A stretch of DNA of 64,000 nt, from contig JADFLR010000019.1 of assembly GCA_022564295.1 (NCBI GenBank), forward strand, positions 1 to 64,000, given 5' to 3'. The translations under genes and the position numbers were made by a program. Under the pieces are notes generated by a model, which was not told the DNA's origin, did not search any database, and saw nothing but the letters and a program-made list of their open reading frames with translations. This DNA comes from Bacteroidota bacterium (GTDB lineage: Bacteria > Bacteroidota > Ignavibacteria > Ignavibacteriales > Ignavibacteriaceae). Shown here piece after piece: positions 17,562 to 25,448 of the stretch; within the stretch, counting starts at the first letter, position 1, and the number at the start of each line of letters is the position of its first letter.

Positions 17562-17863
17562 GCTCAATAAATGCAAAGCGTTTTAACCGTAAATTAATTA
17601 GTAAAGTATGTTATTACAAATATATGTTTTCTCATTTTAAGTTATAATTTGTAAACCTTGCTTAATAATAAAGACAGGGGTTAAACAATTATAACTTTCT
17701 CGCAACCACAACAACAGTTTTTATATTCTCTACAACGCCGCTTCCTTCGTTTATTGCTTCGAGAAAGATAATATAAATTCCTATACGCAGTGCTTCGCCG
17801 GAATCATCTCTTCCATCGAAAATAACTGAGTGGGACGAGCCGCTTGCCGGCTGTTTGTCTACG
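17562..17863 (-). repeat. FlgD-tail/flank repeat, copy B (full length)
   Basis: Plus-strand order: flank from CTCAATAAATGCAAAGCG (17563) through AAGTATGTTATTACAAATAT and CTTGCTTAATAATAAAGACAGGGG, then tail to CTGTTTGTCTACG (17863). On the minus strand the tail still encodes SVIFDGRDDSGEALRIGIYI and GVVENIKTVVVVARKL followed by a stop. It fills the 17551-17932 gap together with ~70 bases containing TATTGTGTGTAGGTA, a weak counterpart of the right arm of attC-like sites. Confidence 0.85.
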
Positions 17864-17932
17864 TTAAGTATTACAAGCGTAGAATCCCATAGAGTGCTAT
17901 GATTTCATATACATTATTGTGTGTAGGTATTT

Positions 17933-18610
17933 TTATTTGTACGCTTCATTCGCTTTTTTATGTAGTTTTAGAAGTCCTGGAATTCCTTTAATCAAATCCC
18001 AAATGGCTATAAATCCACCTTGAGAAAGAGCCTTCAACATAATAAAAGGATTTGGTTTTGCCGGTTCAAAATGCTCTTCCGTGATAATTCGATTCTTATT
18101 TAAAGTGGATAACACTTCTGAAACTTTTGCTGGATTATTCCAATCCCCTCTAAAGACTACTGTCCCTTCGGTATTGATTATATATAACATATCGGGCAAA
18201 CCGCCATATTGTAAATGGAAATCACCATTTAAGTTGTCAATTAGGATAACTCTATTTTCACCATATAATTTCTTTGTCTTGGTGGCTAAATTTATTTTTT
18301 GTTTTAAAGTTCGATGCTCTGTTGTTCTTTCACCGGGATGTGCTTCACGGACATAAATCAATAAGAAACCGACATTTGGAAACTTGTCCTTTAAGTTCTC
18401 CATTTTGGGGATACACTTTGCATACATTGGGCAAGTAATACTTCCTGTTTCGAGTACGATCGGTTTATCCAAAAAACCTGAAAGCATAACCTGTTTCCCA
18501 TTTATGTCATATAAGTGCAAGTCGATAAGCTTTTCCCCCGCTTTTGGACCTGGGAAATTTGCCAAATCATAGAATTTCGTCTTAAAATTTTTATAATTAT
18601 AATCTGTCAT
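17933..18610 (-). CDS. Deiodinase-like thioredoxin-fold protein (Cys in place of Sec)
   Basis: 225 residues with no signal peptide. Residues 20-170 follow the iodothyronine-deiodinase/redoxin fold: AGEKLIDLHLYDINGKQVML, then PIVLETGSITCPMYAKC with Cys60 at the position where animal deiodinases carry selenocysteine, then FLLIYVREAHPGE, the deiodinase-type (Y)REAHP motif that separates this family from ordinary AhpC/TSA proteins, then GGLPDMLYIINTEGTVVFRG as the thioredoxin cis-Pro segment. Cys66 could be a resolving cysteine. Bacterial members have unknown substrates; a thiol peroxidase or reductase activity is plausible. A hydrophobic C-terminal helix (FIAIWDLIKGIPGLL) may attach it to a membrane or partner. 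It is flanked by repeats B and C. Confidence 0.8.
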   Translation of the reverse strand: MTDYNYKNFKTKFYDLANFPGPKAGEKLIDLHLYDINGKQVMLSGFLDKPIVLETGSITCPMYAKCIPKMENLKDKFPNVGFLLIYVREAHPGERTTEHRTLKQKINLATKTKKLYGENRVILIDNLNGDFHLQYGGLPDMLYIINTEGTVVFRGDWNNPAKVSEVLSTLNKNRIITEEHFEPAKPNPFIMLKALSQGGFIAIWDLIKGIPGLLKLHKKANEAYK

Positions 18611-18635
18611 TTCTATTATTTATTGCTTACACACA

Positions 18636-18893
18636 ACTTCTTAATAAACCTGTATGTTGACAGGCAGGCGATGCGTTGTAACTGCAAATTAACAAGTAAA
18701 GTATGTTATTACAAATATAGTCAAACACCTTTGCCGTTTTCTCTTTTTAAGTTGTACTTCTTACAATAATCTCGTGAAATAGAAGGAAGCTTCTAATCTT
18801 TTCCTACAAGGACACCTGCTATAAAACCATTTCCTAATATTATTCAACTTCCCAACCAATGCTTAATAACTTAGGTAGGGGTTTTTATATTCG
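18636..18893 (-). repeat. FlgD-flank repeat, copy C (flank only, interrupted)
   Basis: Contains GCGTTGTAACTGCAAATTAACAAG and AAGTATGTTATTACAAATATAG as in other flanks, then TATTCAACTTCCCAACC and GCTTAATAACTTAGGTAGGGG. A ~100-bp stretch between these halves (18745-18835) is not in copies B, F or G but its end matches copy A (AATATTATTCAACTTCCCA). The left end is altered by a CCTGTATGTTGACAGGCAGG hairpin. No coding tail follows: the gene next door (19099) is on the plus strand. The remainder of the gap to 19098 is featureless A+T-rich DNA. Confidence 0.7.
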
Positions 18894-19098
18894 GTTGTTT
18901 CTGTATTTTTTTGTAATATACTAAGAAATTAATTTGGAGTCAGTGTCCAATTATCAAGTATTAAGGCCTTACGTAGAGTTATTTAGGATGATCATCACAA
19001 ACGGTTTCAATCTTATTTTAATATATGTTAAATACTTTATTATTTGAAGATATCACTGCAAGAAAGTAATTTATTAATGATTGTATTATATAAACATT

Positions 19099-20115
19099 AT
19101 GAATAAAAATATCATTGATCGTTTTCGTGATTCCGTAAAGGCTAAACGAGATTCTTTACTAGAACTACTTAGTATAAATTCACCCTCAAAAAATTTATGT
19201 TTAGGTAATTGTGGTGTTGATGAGGTATCCAATTTAATTCAAGAGCATAATGGCGTTTTAGAGCGTATAGACAAAGGGGAATTTGGAAAATGTGTCGAAT
19301 GCGACGAAGAAGGAGAAGTAGAGATTGATCGTCTGGAACTTGATTTCACAACACAAGTTTGCCTGGGTCATTATTCAGATACACAGCTTGAGGCATTAGA
19401 AGATGATCTTGAATTAGCAGCTAAAGTTCAGAAACAACTATTACCGCAGGAGCTTCCCATTCTCCCAGGAATTCAAATTGCTGCTCACACTGAACCAGCT
19501 CATATAGTTAGTGGCGATTATTTTGATTTCTATAAATATCCAGATAACTCTCAGGGAATAGCAGTAGCTGATGTAATGGGGAAGGGATTATCTGCTAGTA
19601 TGCTTATGTCAAAACTGCAAGCTTACTTACGTATATTGGGCCCAGAACAGACTGAACTACATTCACTTGCTACACGACTGAATGAACTGTTTCGTTATAA
19701 TTTAACATTAATACGTTTTATAAGTTTATTTCTTATAAGATTAGATACGAAAGTAAAGATACTGAATTATTGTAATGCAGGTCATAACCCAGGAATTTGG
19801 TGGGATGCTGATATGAATTCCATTCAATTATTAAAACCTACGGGACCAGCGATAGGTCTATCTCATACTGCGGAATTTTCTTCAAAAAACATCCAATTGA
19901 ATTCCGGAGATTTAATTGTAATATATACGGATGGGATAGTTGAAGCAAGAGATGAGAATAATGAAGAATTTGGACAACAACGACTGGAAAACTTTGTTAA
20001 AGAAAATAAGGATAAATCAGCAAAGGAATTTTTGAGTGATTTTAGAAAATTATTTGAAGAATTTACAAAATGTATTCGAGATGATATAACGATACTGGTC
20101 TTAAAAGTTTTATAA
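19099..20115 (+). CDS. DksA/TraR-type zinc finger fused to SpoIIE/RsbU PP2C phosphatase
   Basis: 338 residues from ATG 19099 (an in-frame TTG lies 18 bases earlier). The N-terminal ~95 residues resemble the DksA/TraR finger: GEFGKCVECDEEGE, then IDRLELDFTTQVCLGH, giving CxxC...CxxH ligands and the typical acidic/IDRLE stretch. A short helix (LELAAKVQKQLLPQELP) leads into a PP2C-like SpoIIE domain with VSGDYFDFY, VADVMGKGLSASMLMSKLQ, NAGHNPGIW, LKPTGPAIGL, IYTDGIVEARD and CIRDDITILVLK, so metal-binding Asp residues are present. Such phosphatases dephosphorylate anti-sigma-factor antagonists. The finger may direct it to RNA polymerase or act as sensor (inference). It is the only plus-strand gene in this part of the cassette-like region. 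Confidence 0.88.
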   Translation: MNKNIIDRFRDSVKAKRDSLLELLSINSPSKNLCLGNCGVDEVSNLIQEHNGVLERIDKGEFGKCVECDEEGEVEIDRLELDFTTQVCLGHYSDTQLEALEDDLELAAKVQKQLLPQELPILPGIQIAAHTEPAHIVSGDYFDFYKYPDNSQGIAVADVMGKGLSASMLMSKLQAYLRILGPEQTELHSLATRLNELFRYNLTLIRFISLFLIRLDTKVKILNYCNAGHNPGIWWDADMNSIQLLKPTGPAIGLSHTAEFSSKNIQLNSGDLIVIYTDGIVEARDENNEEFGQQRLENFVKENKDKSAKEFLSDFRKLFEEFTKCIRDDITILVLKVL

Positions 20116-20171
20116 ATAAACATTTATATTGATAAGCGTAACAAGTTAAATGTTAAGAATTGCCTTTCACC

Positions 20172-20383
20172 AACCACTACTTAATAACATAGGCAAGGGT
20201 TAAACAATTATAATTTCCTCGAAACAACAACAACAGTTTTCATATTTTCTACAACGCCGCTTCCCTTGTTAATTGATTCTAAAAAGATAATATAAATTCC
20301 TATACGAAGCGCTTCGCCTGAATCATCTCTTCCATCGAAAATAACAGAACCGGAAGAACCGCTTGCCCGACTGTTTGCCAACG
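20172..20383 (-). repeat. FlgD-tail/flank repeat, copy D
   Basis: The inner part of the flank (ACTTAATAACATAGGCAAGGG, then TTAAACAATTATAATTTCC) is followed by an open tail encoding SGSSGSVIFDGRDDSGEALR and GVVENMKTVVVVSRKL with stop. The outer flank is missing or unrecognisable, replaced by the end of the phosphatase gene. The tail ends at TTTGCCAACG, where the attC-like palindrome 20377-20442 begins. Confidence 0.8.
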
Positions 20384-20442
20384 TTGGGCTAAATAACGTT
20401 GCTGTCCTGCAGGGCAGATATGATTTTTTAGCCATTGTTAGC
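20377..20442. other. attC-like palindrome 3' of the RloC-like gene
   Basis: Best of the sites. Left arm GCCAACGTTGGGCTAAA (20377-20393) and right arm TTTAGCCATTGTTAGC (20427-20442) are imperfect reverse complements with a 7-bp perfect inner part (GGCTAAA/TTTAGCC) and AAC/GTT cores. Between them CTGTCCTGCAGGGCAG (20402-20417) makes its own hairpin. Size (66 bp), core pair and mismatched arms fit an integron attC, and it lies 14 bases after the stop of the minus-strand gene 20456-22861. Confidence 0.55.
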
Positions 20443-20455
20443 GGTTTGTGCTTTT

Positions 20456-22861
20456 TTATAATTCATTGTCAATTAGGTTTAAAGTATCTGTTACAAAGTT
20501 TGAAAGCTCAGTTCTATTCATTGTATTTGGATTTGCTCCTAATATCGTATAGTCAGGAATTGGTTCTCCGTGGTGCGGTCTGCAAGAAATTCCATTTATT
20601 AGATTTAGCATAGAAATGATTGTTGTTCTATTTGCGTTGTTTCTAAATACAACCCCTTGATTGATCAAAGCAGTTATTAATCTTCCCAGCGTTTGATCAT
20701 TTGGAGGTAATGCACTTATTTGTCTGTAGAACTTAAACCGAATATGTGCTTCGAGAACATTACGCAACCAACCCAATACAATCTCCTTCTTACTAAGGTC
20801 AGGATGTCGTAAGAAATTTTCTAATTCTTTAATATGCCTGAAATAATCATTCTCAACTAAGGTCTCCAAAACCAAAGGTTCAATTACGGATGCTCTAGCT
20901 GTAAAGTCTTCAGTTATTCGTAAAGTTTTTTTGTCACCAGGTGCAAAACCTTTTGATAGTTCGTGAAGGAAAAACTCATTATGGCTAAGAACAATTACTT
21001 GTTTGATATTCGGAAATAAATCTTTAATGAGTTGCACTGTATACATCCTTCTGTTACTGTCAAAACTTGATAGAGGGTCATCAAAAACTAAAACCTTGTT
21101 ATTTACATTTGGGTCAATGTCCAATTTAGAAAGAAAAAATGCCAAAGCTATTGTGCTTCTATCTCCTTCGCTTAAACAATCCTTTACACTGTTTGGCTGA
21201 CTAGGTTCAAAGGAAATGTCTTGTCCCTCAATGGTTAGTTTGTATCCTATTTTACTTTGTGTCGCCATTCCACGAGGAGGAACATGCACTACATCATCAA
21301 TTCTGAAAGGTGTCTTAAATACAGTTCCTAAGTAATGATTGATACGAGTTTTATAACTATTAAAAAAGGTTGTCACTGCGGTTTGTTGTTGCTGAACTAA
21401 CAGGGGATATGCCGTTTCTAATGTTCTAAGATTTTGTCTTTCTGTTGTTAACTGATTGCAGAGTACCACAATGGGTGTCTCAAATCGCTTCTTAATTCTT
21501 TTCAATCTGTCAACTTCAAGCTGTGCATTGACTACGGTTCGAATACTGGCACGAAAAGTAGTGATGGCATTATTGTAGGTATTAATGCTTTGGTTATAGC
21601 TGTCAATATTTGTATTAATTGTTTGTAAAGAAGATTGAAAATCCGTGGCTGTGGCGGTAGCCACTACCGCAGAAGGATTTTGAAGTTTTTGTTGAACTGT
21701 TGCAACGAGTGCTTGAAACTCTGCTCTTAAATTTGCTTCATCAGCTATAATACTGAAAGTTGGAGATTGAACCGTGTTTGGTAGGTGTGCAGTCCATGAA
21801 GCAATGCGTCCTGTGTTTATTTGATTGACATTGTTAAATGCCTGTATAGCCGTTTCTAGGTTGAAAGCTTGAAATGTAGTCAAATGGGCTTGTATTCGCT
21901 GAATTAACGAATTGAAAGCTGCATTGAATTGAAATGCATAAGCGTTAATAATTTCAATAGTGTTGTCAATTGTTTGCTTACAAAATGGACAAGAAAGAGT
22001 AATTGGATTGTTGTCATTAGCAGTCGCTTGTTTACTCTCTATGTATGCAAAACCTTTTTGTAGCCAATTTTCAGGTCCATCAATCGAATTGTCAGCCAAA
22101 TCTTGACAATGATTTGAAAATAAAGTTTGCAATGCTGTATTTTGAATAGCCTGTGAAGTTGTTTGCAAATCGGTTATTAGAGAATTAAAGTCAATACCCG
22201 AATTTATTCGAACAAGTTGGGAGAGAGGTTGTAGCGTTTGAATTACAGAATTTGCATTAGCGCTTACTAAAGCCGCTTCTGCCGTTGCAATCAGTTGGTC
22301 AATATTATTTGCTTGTGGAATTGCAAGGAACGATGTAATTAAATCAGGAGTTAAGTTATTCCCGACTTGTTGTATTAATTGTTGTCCAATATTTGTCTGT
22401 AATTGTCTTGATGTTGTTTTATCGGTTTTGTTTCGTTCAATTTGTTGTTGAATTGCTATCCCTTGTGCACCTATTACAAATTGATGAAGATGTTTTTTAT
22501 GTTCTTCATTAAAGTCAAAACCTGAGTAAATATTTTCGTCTACAAAGTGAATGTCAAAAATTTCAATATCGGGAAAAGGAGCTGTCCAACCTGTTGTCGG
22601 ATTAAATGTATGATGTGTGTCTCCTGAAATGTTTCTCTGAACAATTTGTGCTGCTTGTTGTGTGGTTTGATTTATAGATTTTCTTCTTTTAACAAGGCAG
22701 GGTTTGTTTTGAGTTAAAGAGCGAAGTAAAGATGTCAAGGTTGTTTTACCACTACCGTTGTCACCGTAAATAAGTGTTAATTTCTTGAAAGCTACATCAC
22801 CAGTAGCCAGATAGTTTTTAAACTTTCCAATAGATATAAGTCGTTCAATTTTATGTATCAT
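20456..22861 (-). CDS. AAA_13 ATPase, RloC/PrrC-like, with zinc-hook motif
   Basis: 801 residues. Walker A GDNGSGKT (residues 33-40), family stretch IEIFDIHFVDENIYSGFDF, two long Gln/Asn-rich coiled-coil regions separated by LSCPFCKQTID (Cys291, Cys294), signature LSEGDRSTIALAFFL, Walker B VLVFDDPLSSFDSNRR and VIVLSHNEFFLHEL. Length and a CxxC at the coiled-coil turn recall RloC, a Rad50-like anticodon nuclease. The C-terminus has WLRNVLEAHIRFKF (Arg700, Glu704) and CRPHHGEP (His763/764), an R-x3-E...H pattern like the PrrC triad, but similar residues occur in AAA_13 proteins with no proven nuclease. Probable abortive-infection effector; the nuclease call is tentative. Flanked by repeat E upstream and an attC-like site downstream. 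Confidence 0.8.
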   Translation of the reverse strand: MIHKIERLISIGKFKNYLATGDVAFKKLTLIYGDNGSGKTTLTSLLRSLTQNKPCLVKRRKSINQTTQQAAQIVQRNISGDTHHTFNPTTGWTAPFPDIEIFDIHFVDENIYSGFDFNEEHKKHLHQFVIGAQGIAIQQQIERNKTDKTTSRQLQTNIGQQLIQQVGNNLTPDLITSFLAIPQANNIDQLIATAEAALVSANANSVIQTLQPLSQLVRINSGIDFNSLITDLQTTSQAIQNTALQTLFSNHCQDLADNSIDGPENWLQKGFAYIESKQATANDNNPITLSCPFCKQTIDNTIEIINAYAFQFNAAFNSLIQRIQAHLTTFQAFNLETAIQAFNNVNQINTGRIASWTAHLPNTVQSPTFSIIADEANLRAEFQALVATVQQKLQNPSAVVATATATDFQSSLQTINTNIDSYNQSINTYNNAITTFRASIRTVVNAQLEVDRLKRIKKRFETPIVVLCNQLTTERQNLRTLETAYPLLVQQQQTAVTTFFNSYKTRINHYLGTVFKTPFRIDDVVHVPPRGMATQSKIGYKLTIEGQDISFEPSQPNSVKDCLSEGDRSTIALAFFLSKLDIDPNVNNKVLVFDDPLSSFDSNRRMYTVQLIKDLFPNIKQVIVLSHNEFFLHELSKGFAPGDKKTLRITEDFTARASVIEPLVLETLVENDYFRHIKELENFLRHPDLSKKEIVLGWLRNVLEAHIRFKFYRQISALPPNDQTLGRLITALINQGVVFRNNANRTTIISMLNLINGISCRPHHGEPIPDYTILGANPNTMNRTELSNFVTDTLNLIDNEL

Positions 22862-22894
22862 TTTTCAACTTGTGATGTAGTTTCAGCATGACCA

Positions 22895-23043
22895 CTAACG
22901 TCCCGATATACGTAATGCGGTTTAACTGCAAAATTACCAACTATTATTCAGGTTACAAACACCAGTAAAATAAAATAGGCAGGGATTTAATGATTATAAT
23001 TTTCTCGCAACAAAACTATGGTTTTCATATTCTCTACAACACC
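22895..23043 (-). repeat. FlgD-tail/flank repeat, copy E (truncated by the sulfatase gene)
   Basis: Starts at CTAACGTCCCGATATACG (22895), keeps GCGGTTTAACTGCAAAATTACC, then GGCAGGGATTTAATGATTATAA and the last codons of the tail (TCTCGCAACAAAACTATGG...TTCTCTACAACACC). The repeat stops abruptly at about 23043 where the sulfatase 3' end begins, so most of the coding tail is missing. Confidence 0.75.
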
Positions 23044-23054
23044 TTGATGAAGCC

Positions 23055-24626
23055 TCATCTGTCATAATCCGGTACTGCCTTGCTCCAGCCATCAGCAAGT
23101 TGTTCTGACAACTTTCTAACCACCGCACCATATTCCTCCATTTCCGCAACATTTATCTTCTCGTATGGATCGTTTAAACGATCGTACATTTCCGCCTTCA
23201 CATATTCACCCCTCTTTCCAGTGGTATTATCCCAGGTGTACCACTCAATGTAATGATGCTCCTTAGTATTGATGGAATAACCCATGTATCGCCCGCCATC
23301 TGCTGCAACCTTTGGCCTTCGGTGAAATTGACTAAACGCTGCTTTTTTCCAGGGAAGTTCCGGATCGCTTAGTAGTGGAACGAAACTGGTACCCTGTAAA
23401 TAATCCGGGACTTCTATTCCGGCCAGTTCACACAGCGACGGAAATATATCTACCAGTTCGGTAATGGCATACGTTTCAATGTTTCTTAATTTTTGGCCTG
23501 GATATCGAATGATCATGGGCACTTGCAAGTCGATGTTATAATTTGTCATTTTCCCCCAGCTATTATGGTCACCTAATTTCCAGCCATGGTCACCCCAGAT
23601 AATGATGATTGTATTTTCATAAATCCCCAACTCTTTCAAATGGTTCACCAGATCTCCAACTAATGCATCTATGTAACTCACGCTTGCATAATAACCATGT
23701 TTCAATATGCGTGCGGTATCCTCGCTCATGCGGTACGACGAGGTGGGATGGCCGATATGTTCAAATCCGTCATAATGTCTTAGTTCATACATGGAGTTCA
23801 TTGTCCATATCGGGGCACCTTTTGGGATATCGGGATTGGGTGCTAAAGGAATCGCATCAGGGTCATACATGTCCCAATATTTTTTTGGGACAGCAAATGG
23901 AAGGTGGGGTCGAAAATATCCGAGCCCGAGGTAGAAGGGCTTGTCCATTTCAGCAAGACGGGTAAGTGTTTGTTTGGCGAGTTCCGTCTGGGCACCATCG
24001 TAGTAAAGCGTGTCATGGACGTCTGCATCCTCCCATGCCGGACCTGTATTCCATCCGTCTGCATATCTAATCGGTTGTAACTTCAACAATGAATCTCTTT
24101 TGATTTCCTGCGACTTATTCACTTCCTCGCTGATATAAAAAGTCTCACCATCCCTCCCGAGCCATTCGGATCGGACATAACGAGATGGACGCAAGTCCGG
24201 TTCATCCCATGATATGGAATCCGGCATGTAGTTATGGAATATCTTACCGATGTTAACCGTGTAGTAGCCGTACCGGGAAAAATATTGTGGCATGGTGACC
24301 GTTTCCGGGTTGATCTCACGGAATTTGTCCCCAAGGTGCCAAACTCGTGTATAATCAGGTCTCAAGCCTGTCATCAGACTTGCCCGGGAAGGTGCACATA
24401 CCGCAGATTGGCAAAATGTTTGTCTGAATGTCATGCCCTCCTCAGACAAACGATCCAGGTTTGGGGTGATAGCCACCGTATCATCATATGCTCCCAATGT
24501 TGGGCGAAGGTCATCAATGGAGACAAACAGAATGTTTGGTCTATCCGTAACAGTAGGATCGCCGCAACTAAAAGTAGCAATAATAAATAGGCAGACAAGC
24601 GACAAAAAATGGAGATACTTTTTCAT
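23055..24626 (-). CDS. Exported sulfatase, iduronate-2-sulfatase-like
   Basis: About 523 residues from ATG 24626 (an in-frame start 8 codons earlier gives a poorer signal sequence). The N-terminal hydrophobic segment ends FSCGD, so it is probably a lipoprotein. Alkaline-phosphatase-fold sulfatase motifs: NILFVSIDDLRPTLGAYDD with metal-binding Asp pair, CAPSRASLMTGL (CxPSR, whose Cys must be converted to formylglycine), LGYFRPHLPF, IIIWGDHGWKLGDH and ELVDIFPSLCELAGI. Iduronate sulfatases cut 2-O-sulfate from sulfated polysaccharides. No formylglycine-generating enzyme or anaerobic maturase is in the window. Base composition is near 50% G+C where I counted, against about a third in neighbouring genes, and its 3' end cuts into repeat E: a clear transfer signature. 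Confidence 0.92.
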   Translation of the reverse strand: MKKYLHFLSLVCLFIIATFSCGDPTVTDRPNILFVSIDDLRPTLGAYDDTVAITPNLDRLSEEGMTFRQTFCQSAVCAPSRASLMTGLRPDYTRVWHLGDKFREINPETVTMPQYFSRYGYYTVNIGKIFHNYMPDSISWDEPDLRPSRYVRSEWLGRDGETFYISEEVNKSQEIKRDSLLKLQPIRYADGWNTGPAWEDADVHDTLYYDGAQTELAKQTLTRLAEMDKPFYLGLGYFRPHLPFAVPKKYWDMYDPDAIPLAPNPDIPKGAPIWTMNSMYELRHYDGFEHIGHPTSSYRMSEDTARILKHGYYASVSYIDALVGDLVNHLKELGIYENTIIIIWGDHGWKLGDHNSWGKMTNYNIDLQVPMIIRYPGQKLRNIETYAITELVDIFPSLCELAGIEVPDYLQGTSFVPLLSDPELPWKKAAFSQFHRRPKVAADGGRYMGYSINTKEHHYIEWYTWDNTTGKRGEYVKAEMYDRLNDPYEKINVAEMEEYGAVVRKLSEQLADGWSKAVPDYDR

Positions 24627-24681
24627 TAGTGTAATAAGATGAACAGTCATTAATTAAAATCCATTGATGTAAGTAATTACC

Positions 24682-24740
24682 GCTAACGGTCTGGCTAAAC
24701 TGCGTTTTAATGCAGTTTAGGTTTTGTTGTAGCCAGTTCG
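24682..24740. other. attC-like palindrome between two minus-strand genes
   Basis: GCTAACGGTCTGGCTA at left; TAGCCAGTTCG at right; arms CTGGCTA (24691-24697) and TAGCCAG (24730-24736) pair, and alternatively CTAAACTGC (24695-24703) pairs perfectly with GCAGTTTAG (24712-24720) around an 8-base loop. The minus-strand reading places it immediately 3' of the small membrane gene 24801-25061 and 5' of the sulfatase. The TTTTGTTG stretch before the right arm recurs at 15193 and 25423. Confidence 0.5.
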
Positions 24741-24800
24741 TCTTCCGTTCAATTACTTCTTTATCTTTTACAGTTGGATTTCTAAAGCAATGGAAACATA

Positions 24801-25061
24801 CTAGCTCAATTCCAACATCCAACAATCTTTAAGTTCTACCCTGTTCATTTTTTTTGATTTTCTATTTGCAGACCGAATGAGTAAGAATCCTATTAAAGCA
24901 ATACTTAAATTTACTAGTATCCACAAAAGACGACCATATTCAGAATTGATTTTTCCAAACCAATAATCAAGTTCAACATTATCAGGCCAAAAATAACTAG
25001 CAACCCCGCCAATTAAGAGCGCTAACCCGATAGCAAATAAAATTTGTCCTAATATTTTCAT
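24801..25061 (-). CDS. Small membrane protein, two helices
   Basis: 86 residues, hydrophobic segments at about 5-24 and 44-63 (LGQILFAIGLALLIGGVASY and LLWILVNLSIALIGFLLI), a charged linker between, and a basic tail RSANRKSKKMNR. No known family is recognised. It lies between repeat F and an attC-like site with no neighbour in the same operon, exactly the layout of a single-gene cassette, so function cannot be inferred from context. Ends on TAG. Confidence 0.6.
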   Translation of the reverse strand: MKILGQILFAIGLALLIGGVASYFWPDNVELDYWFGKINSEYGRLLWILVNLSIALIGFLLIRSANRKSKKMNRVELKDCWMLELS

Positions 25062-25087
25062 AGTTTATTTGTTTTTAATTGGCTATA

Positions 25088-25391
25088 AAGTCTCAATACA
25101 CGCATTGCGTTTTAACTGCAAATTAAACAGTAAAGTATGTTATTACAAATATATGTTTATTCATTTTAAGTAATAATTCATAATCCTTGCTTAATATTAT
25201 AACAGGGTTAAACAATTATAATTTCCTTGCAACCACCACAACTGTCTTCATATTCTCTACAACACCGCTGCCTTCGTTTATTGCTTCGAGAAAAATAATA
25301 TAAATTCCTATACGAAGTGCTTCGCCTGAATCATCTCTTCCATCAAAAATAACTGAGCCCGTAGAACCGCTTGGCTGATTGTTTATTAACG
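25088..25391 (-). repeat. FlgD-tail/flank repeat, copy F (full length)
   Basis: Plus-strand order: AGTCTCAATACACGCATTGCG (25089), TTTAACTGCAAATTAAACAG, AAGTATGTTATTACAAATAT, CTTGCTTAATATTATAACAGGG, then an intact tail encoding GSVIFDGRDDSGEALRIGIY and GVVENMKTVVVVARKL with stop, ending GTTTATTAACG. The length is almost identical to copies B and G. It fills most of the 25062-25448 gap. Confidence 0.88.
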
Positions 25392-25441
25392 TATCTGTTA
25401 TGGCGCGTTTTAATGTGTTTTAATTTTTGTTGGGGTAAGTT
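25386..25441. other. Weak attC-like segment 3' of the PD-(D/E)XK-like gene
   Basis: ATTAACG at left and GGTAAGTTA at right carry AAC/GTT cores; between them GCGCGTTTTAATG and TTTTAATTTTTGTTGGGG are similar to the interior of the site at 24682-24740 (GCGTTTTAATG and GGTTTTGTTG). Self-pairing is poor, so the call rests on similarity and position. Confidence 0.3.
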
Positions 25442-25448
25442 ATTCTTT

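Noticed and set aside
18301-18460. Selenocysteine use in the deiodinase-like gene
   Set aside because: The active-site codon is TGC (Cys60), not TGA, and no stem-loop follows it.
20208-20435. Small gene at repeat copy D
   Set aside because: Its start codon lies in the attC-like palindrome, in DNA not shared with other copies; the rest is the duplicated tail.
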